Of a stretch of DNA of 7,520 nt, positions 6,382 to 7,520 are shown piece after piece (the stretch's first letter is position 1; the number at the start of each line of letters is the position of its first letter). Source of the DNA: an uncultured Methylococcaceae bacterium (lineage in GTDB: Bacteria; Pseudomonadota; Gammaproteobacteria; Methylococcales; Methylomonadaceae); contig CAIQND010000757.1 in NCBI GenBank assembly GCA_903873045.1, positions 1 to 7,520 of the forward strand, read 5' to 3'. The position numbers were made by a program, and so were the translations under genes. The notes beneath the pieces are model-generated. The model saw only the letters and a program-made list of their open reading frames with translations. It made no database searches and was not told the DNA's origin.

Positions 6382-6483
6382 AGGAGTACGCATGAAATAA
6401 CTTCGGCATCTTGCTCCCTCTCCCACAGGGAGAGGGCTGGGGTGAGGGGATATAAATGGTCAAGTTATTTCGTGCGCGTTCCT
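6382..6483. repeat. 102-bp inverted-repeat element (MITE-like) with inner palindrome
   Basis: The outer arms aggagtacgcatgaaataactt (6382-6403) and aagttatttcgtgcgcgttcct (6462-6483) are complementary at 18 of 22 positions. Near the middle lies a perfect 9-bp hairpin, ccctctccc (6416-6424) and gggagaggg (6428-6436) with a 3-base loop, followed by ctggggtgagggg. The core is of a kind widely scattered in proteobacterial genomes and, when translated, yields spurious SHRERAGVRG-like peptides. It has no transposase and fills the gap between the PIN gene and the UPF0175 gene. Its left arm carries a ribosome-site-like aaggag before a two-codon ORF (ATG AAA TAA, 6392-6400). No clear target-site duplication is seen. 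Confidence 0.65.
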
Positions 6484-6494
6484 AAAGGAAGACT

Positions 6495-6722
6495 ATGCAA
6501 ACCCTACAAATACAACTTCCTGGCACTATCAATAGTGATATACAGGAAATCCAAATGCTTCTTGCCGGCAAATTGTATGAAAAAGGCGTGTTATCAGTTG
6601 AGCAAGCAGCGCAAATGACAGGACTTTCTAAAAGGACTTTTATGGAACTGCTGGGGCAGCATCAGGTTTCAGTTTTAAATTATCCAGCCGAAGACATTAT
6701 GCAGGATTTTGAAAATGCCTAA
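6495..6722 (+). CDS. UPF0175 family antitoxin (HTH), orphaned
   Basis: A 75-residue protein matching UPF0175: an N-terminal strand (LQIQLPGTI, 4-12), a helix with KLYEKGVLS (26-34), then the helix-turn-helix EQAAQMTGLSKRTFMELL (36-53) and a short tail with NYPAEDIMQDF. UPF0175 proteins usually lie directly upstream of a DUF3368 PIN-domain toxin gene and are regarded as its DNA-binding antitoxin. Here the expected toxin starts at 6715, overlapping this gene by 8 bases, but only its first eight codons remain. A good ribosome site (aaaggaag, 6484-6491) lies directly outside the right arm of the inverted-repeat element. The gene itself appears full length. Confidence 0.88.
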   Translation: MQTLQIQLPGTINSDIQEIQMLLAGKLYEKGVLSVEQAAQMTGLSKRTFMELLGQHQVSVLNYPAEDIMQDFENA

Positions 6723-6756
6723 AATAATTTCCAATACCTTCACCGATAAACGCTAA
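6715..6756 (+). pseudogene. Remnant of DUF3368 PIN toxin start, fused to hsdS-end remnant
   Basis: An ATG at 6715 overlaps the UPF0175 stop and encodes MPKIISNT, the characteristic N-terminus of DUF3368 PIN toxins, in which the aspartate/asparagine active-site strand would follow. From the last of these codons onward the sequence is FTDKR and TAA, matching the repeated hsdS 3' end rather than a toxin. The gene is therefore reduced to about eight codons. Family assignment rests on the short motif and on the position behind UPF0175. Confidence 0.6.
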
Positions 6757-6764
6757 TGCCAACC
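6736..6764 (+). repeat. Direct repeat, copy 2: hsdS-end remnant and albA-like start, right border of cargo block 2
   Basis: This segment matches 5663-5691 at 22 of 29 bases, in the hsdS reading frame: ACC TTC ACC GAT AAA CGC TAA against GCC TTC GCC GGT GAG CTT TAA. Five of the seven differences are G in the hsdS copy against A here. The TAA overlaps the ATG of the albA-like gene (TAATG), so it looks like the original hsdS-albA junction. Confidence 0.68.
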
Positions 6765-7388
6765 CATCAAAGCCCAGAACAACTCGCCAGCCTGCTGCGC
6801 GAACTGAGTAAGCTACCCAAAGAAACCGAATGGGTAGAATTTAAACACCATAACGACAATCCTCCGATGATCGGTGAATATATCTCTGCCTTGGCTAATT
6901 CGGCGGCTTTGCTGGGCAAACAGTCCGCTTATGTAGTGTGGGGCATTGCGGATGAAGATCATGCGCTGCTGGGGACGAAGTTTAAACCTTCGACAACACG
7001 GCACAAACAACAGGAATTGGAGAGCTGGTTATTGCAGAAAATCGCACCCAAAATTCATTTCCAGTTTCTGGAATTTGAAGTGGAAGACCGGCCTTTTGTT
7101 ATTCTGGAAATCAACGCCGCTAATCATACGCCGGTCCAATTTGATGGCGTAGAGTTTATCCGTGTCAGCTCTTATACAAAAAAACTTAAGGACCATCCAG
7201 CAAAAGAACGTGAATTATGGCGAACGTTTGATCGTGTGCCGTTCGAGCAGCAAATGGCGGCAGAAAATCAAAGTGAGGAGCAGGTATTAAAACTATTGGA
7301 TTATCCGGCCTATTTTGATCTAACCCAGTTGCCTTTACCTGATAATCGCGCAGGGATATTAAATGCCCTGAAAGCTGATCGTTTGTAA
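6756..7388 (+). CDS. AlbA_2/Schlafen-type DNA-binding protein, C-terminally truncated by insertion
   Basis: This 210-residue product carries the AlbA_2 (Schlafen AAA_4) domain: ETEWVEFK (23-30), GEYISALANSAALLGKQSAYVVWGI (40-64), PVQFDGVEFIRVSSYTKKL (126-144) and a following KERELW. Related ATP-binding proteins of this type are commonly about 400 residues or more, continuing after a segment like AGILNALKADRL with a winged helix and a GHKL-like ATPase region. Such genes are often found beside type I restriction operons. Here the coding sequence ends in TAA at 7386-7388, inside the GTAA presumed to be the end of an IS66-type element, so the C-terminal half is missing. The ATG overlaps an hsdS-end remnant (TAATG), and the gene probably once followed hsdS directly. 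No strong ribosome site is visible, consistent with former coupling. The AlbA domain alone might still be made. Confidence 0.85.
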   Translation: MPTHQSPEQLASLLRELSKLPKETEWVEFKHHNDNPPMIGEYISALANSAALLGKQSAYVVWGIADEDHALLGTKFKPSTTRHKQQELESWLLQKIAPKIHFQFLEFEVEDRPFVILEINAANHTPVQFDGVEFIRVSSYTKKLKDHPAKERELWRTFDRVPFEQQMAAENQSEEQVLKLLDYPAYFDLTQLPLPDNRAGILNALKADRL

Positions 7389-7520
7389 TCATTCACACCC
7401 CTGCTAATTTTTTTCATTGCTAATGACTATATGTTATTATTTGAGCTAAAAAAAAACCCTTAAAATATGGCACTCAGCGATCACGATTTACGACAACTTG
7501 ACGGAGAAGTGATTGACTCA
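7385..7520 (+). mobile_element. Left end of a putative IS66-family insertion sequence (continues past window)
   Basis: The albA-like gene loses homology at 7385, where the DNA reads GTAATCATTCACACCCCTG. IS66-family elements characteristically begin with GTAA and duplicate 8 bp of target. An AT-rich leader with a run of nine A (7448-7456) follows, then a probable transposase start at 7467. If correct, the target duplication would be gatcgttt (7377-7384) and should reappear beyond the right end. The right end is outside the window. Confidence 0.55.
7467..7520 (+). CDS. N-terminus of probable IS66-family transposase (partial at window edge)
   Basis: The ATG at 7467 opens a frame with no stop to the window end. 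Its 18 residues, starting MALSDHDLRQLDGEV, resemble the N-termini of single-ORF IS66 transposases, which begin with a short acidic segment before a coiled, LSKRL-type region. No strong ribosome site precedes it. The identification rests on this short stretch plus the GTAA end 82 bases upstream, so it is tentative. Confidence 0.5.
   Translation, partial: MALSDHDLRQLDGEVIDS

Noticed and set aside
6286..6618. A 110-codon + strand ORF covering the end of the PIN gene and the repeat element.
   Set aside because: It overlaps two real genes in another frame, and its middle (LSHRERAGVRG) is the known artefactual translation of the ccctctccc repeat.
7413..7440. Promoter for the presumed transposase (TTCATT and TATTAT, 16-base spacing).
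   Set aside because: The -35 match is poor and the region is generally AT-rich, so the boxes are not distinguishable from background.
1..7520. CRISPR array.
   Set aside because: No regularly spaced direct repeats of 20-40 bases are seen; the only repeats are the two junction pairs and the two palindromic elements.

Overview
The window looks like a bacterial accessory (defence) region, most likely from a gammaproteobacterium. The short repeats (gtaggatgggcaaag/ctttgcccatcctac and ccctctccc/gggagaggg) are of kinds common in methanotrophs and relatives such as Methylococcales, but that placement is a low-confidence guess. All convincing genes are on the + strand.

The backbone is a type I restriction-modification operon followed by an AlbA-domain gene: hsdR, hsdM, hsdS, albA-like. 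hsdM and hsdS appear complete. hsdR (137-1873) keeps only the second helicase lobe and the C-terminal domain; its nuclease and first helicase lobe are replaced by unrelated DNA at about position 119-130. The AlbA_2/Schlafen-type gene (6756-7388) is cut after 210 codons, exactly where a putative IS66-family element starts (GTAA end at 7385, transposase start at 7467). The locus is therefore eroded at both ends. As seen here it could methylate DNA (M+S), but it encodes no complete restriction subunit unless the rest of hsdR lies further upstream.

Two blocks of about 1 kb of toxin-antitoxin genes sit between backbone genes. Block 1 (about 3488-4526, between hsdM and hsdS) holds a two-REP palindrome, an orphan shortened DUF433 antitoxin-like gene, and a small antitoxin-like gene overlapping a PIN-domain toxin gene. 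Block 2 (about 5692-6735, between hsdS and the albA-like gene) holds a small antitoxin-like gene with its PIN/VapC-type partner, a 102-bp inverted-repeat element, a UPF0175 antitoxin, and the first eight codons of what was probably its DUF3368 PIN toxin.

The main discovery is that each block is bracketed by a direct repeat of the host gene junction. The last six codons of hsdM recur just before hsdS (3469-3487 versus 4527-4545, 18/19 identical). The hsdS 3' end plus the start of the albA-like gene occurs both after hsdS and before the albA-like gene (5663-5691 versus 6736-6764, 22/29 identical). In both cases the distal copy ends in TAATG, a stop-start overlap. This suggests an ancestral tightly coupled hsdM-hsdS-albA operon into which toxin-antitoxin cargo was inserted twice at stop/start junctions, with junction sequence duplicated so that neither neighbour was broken.
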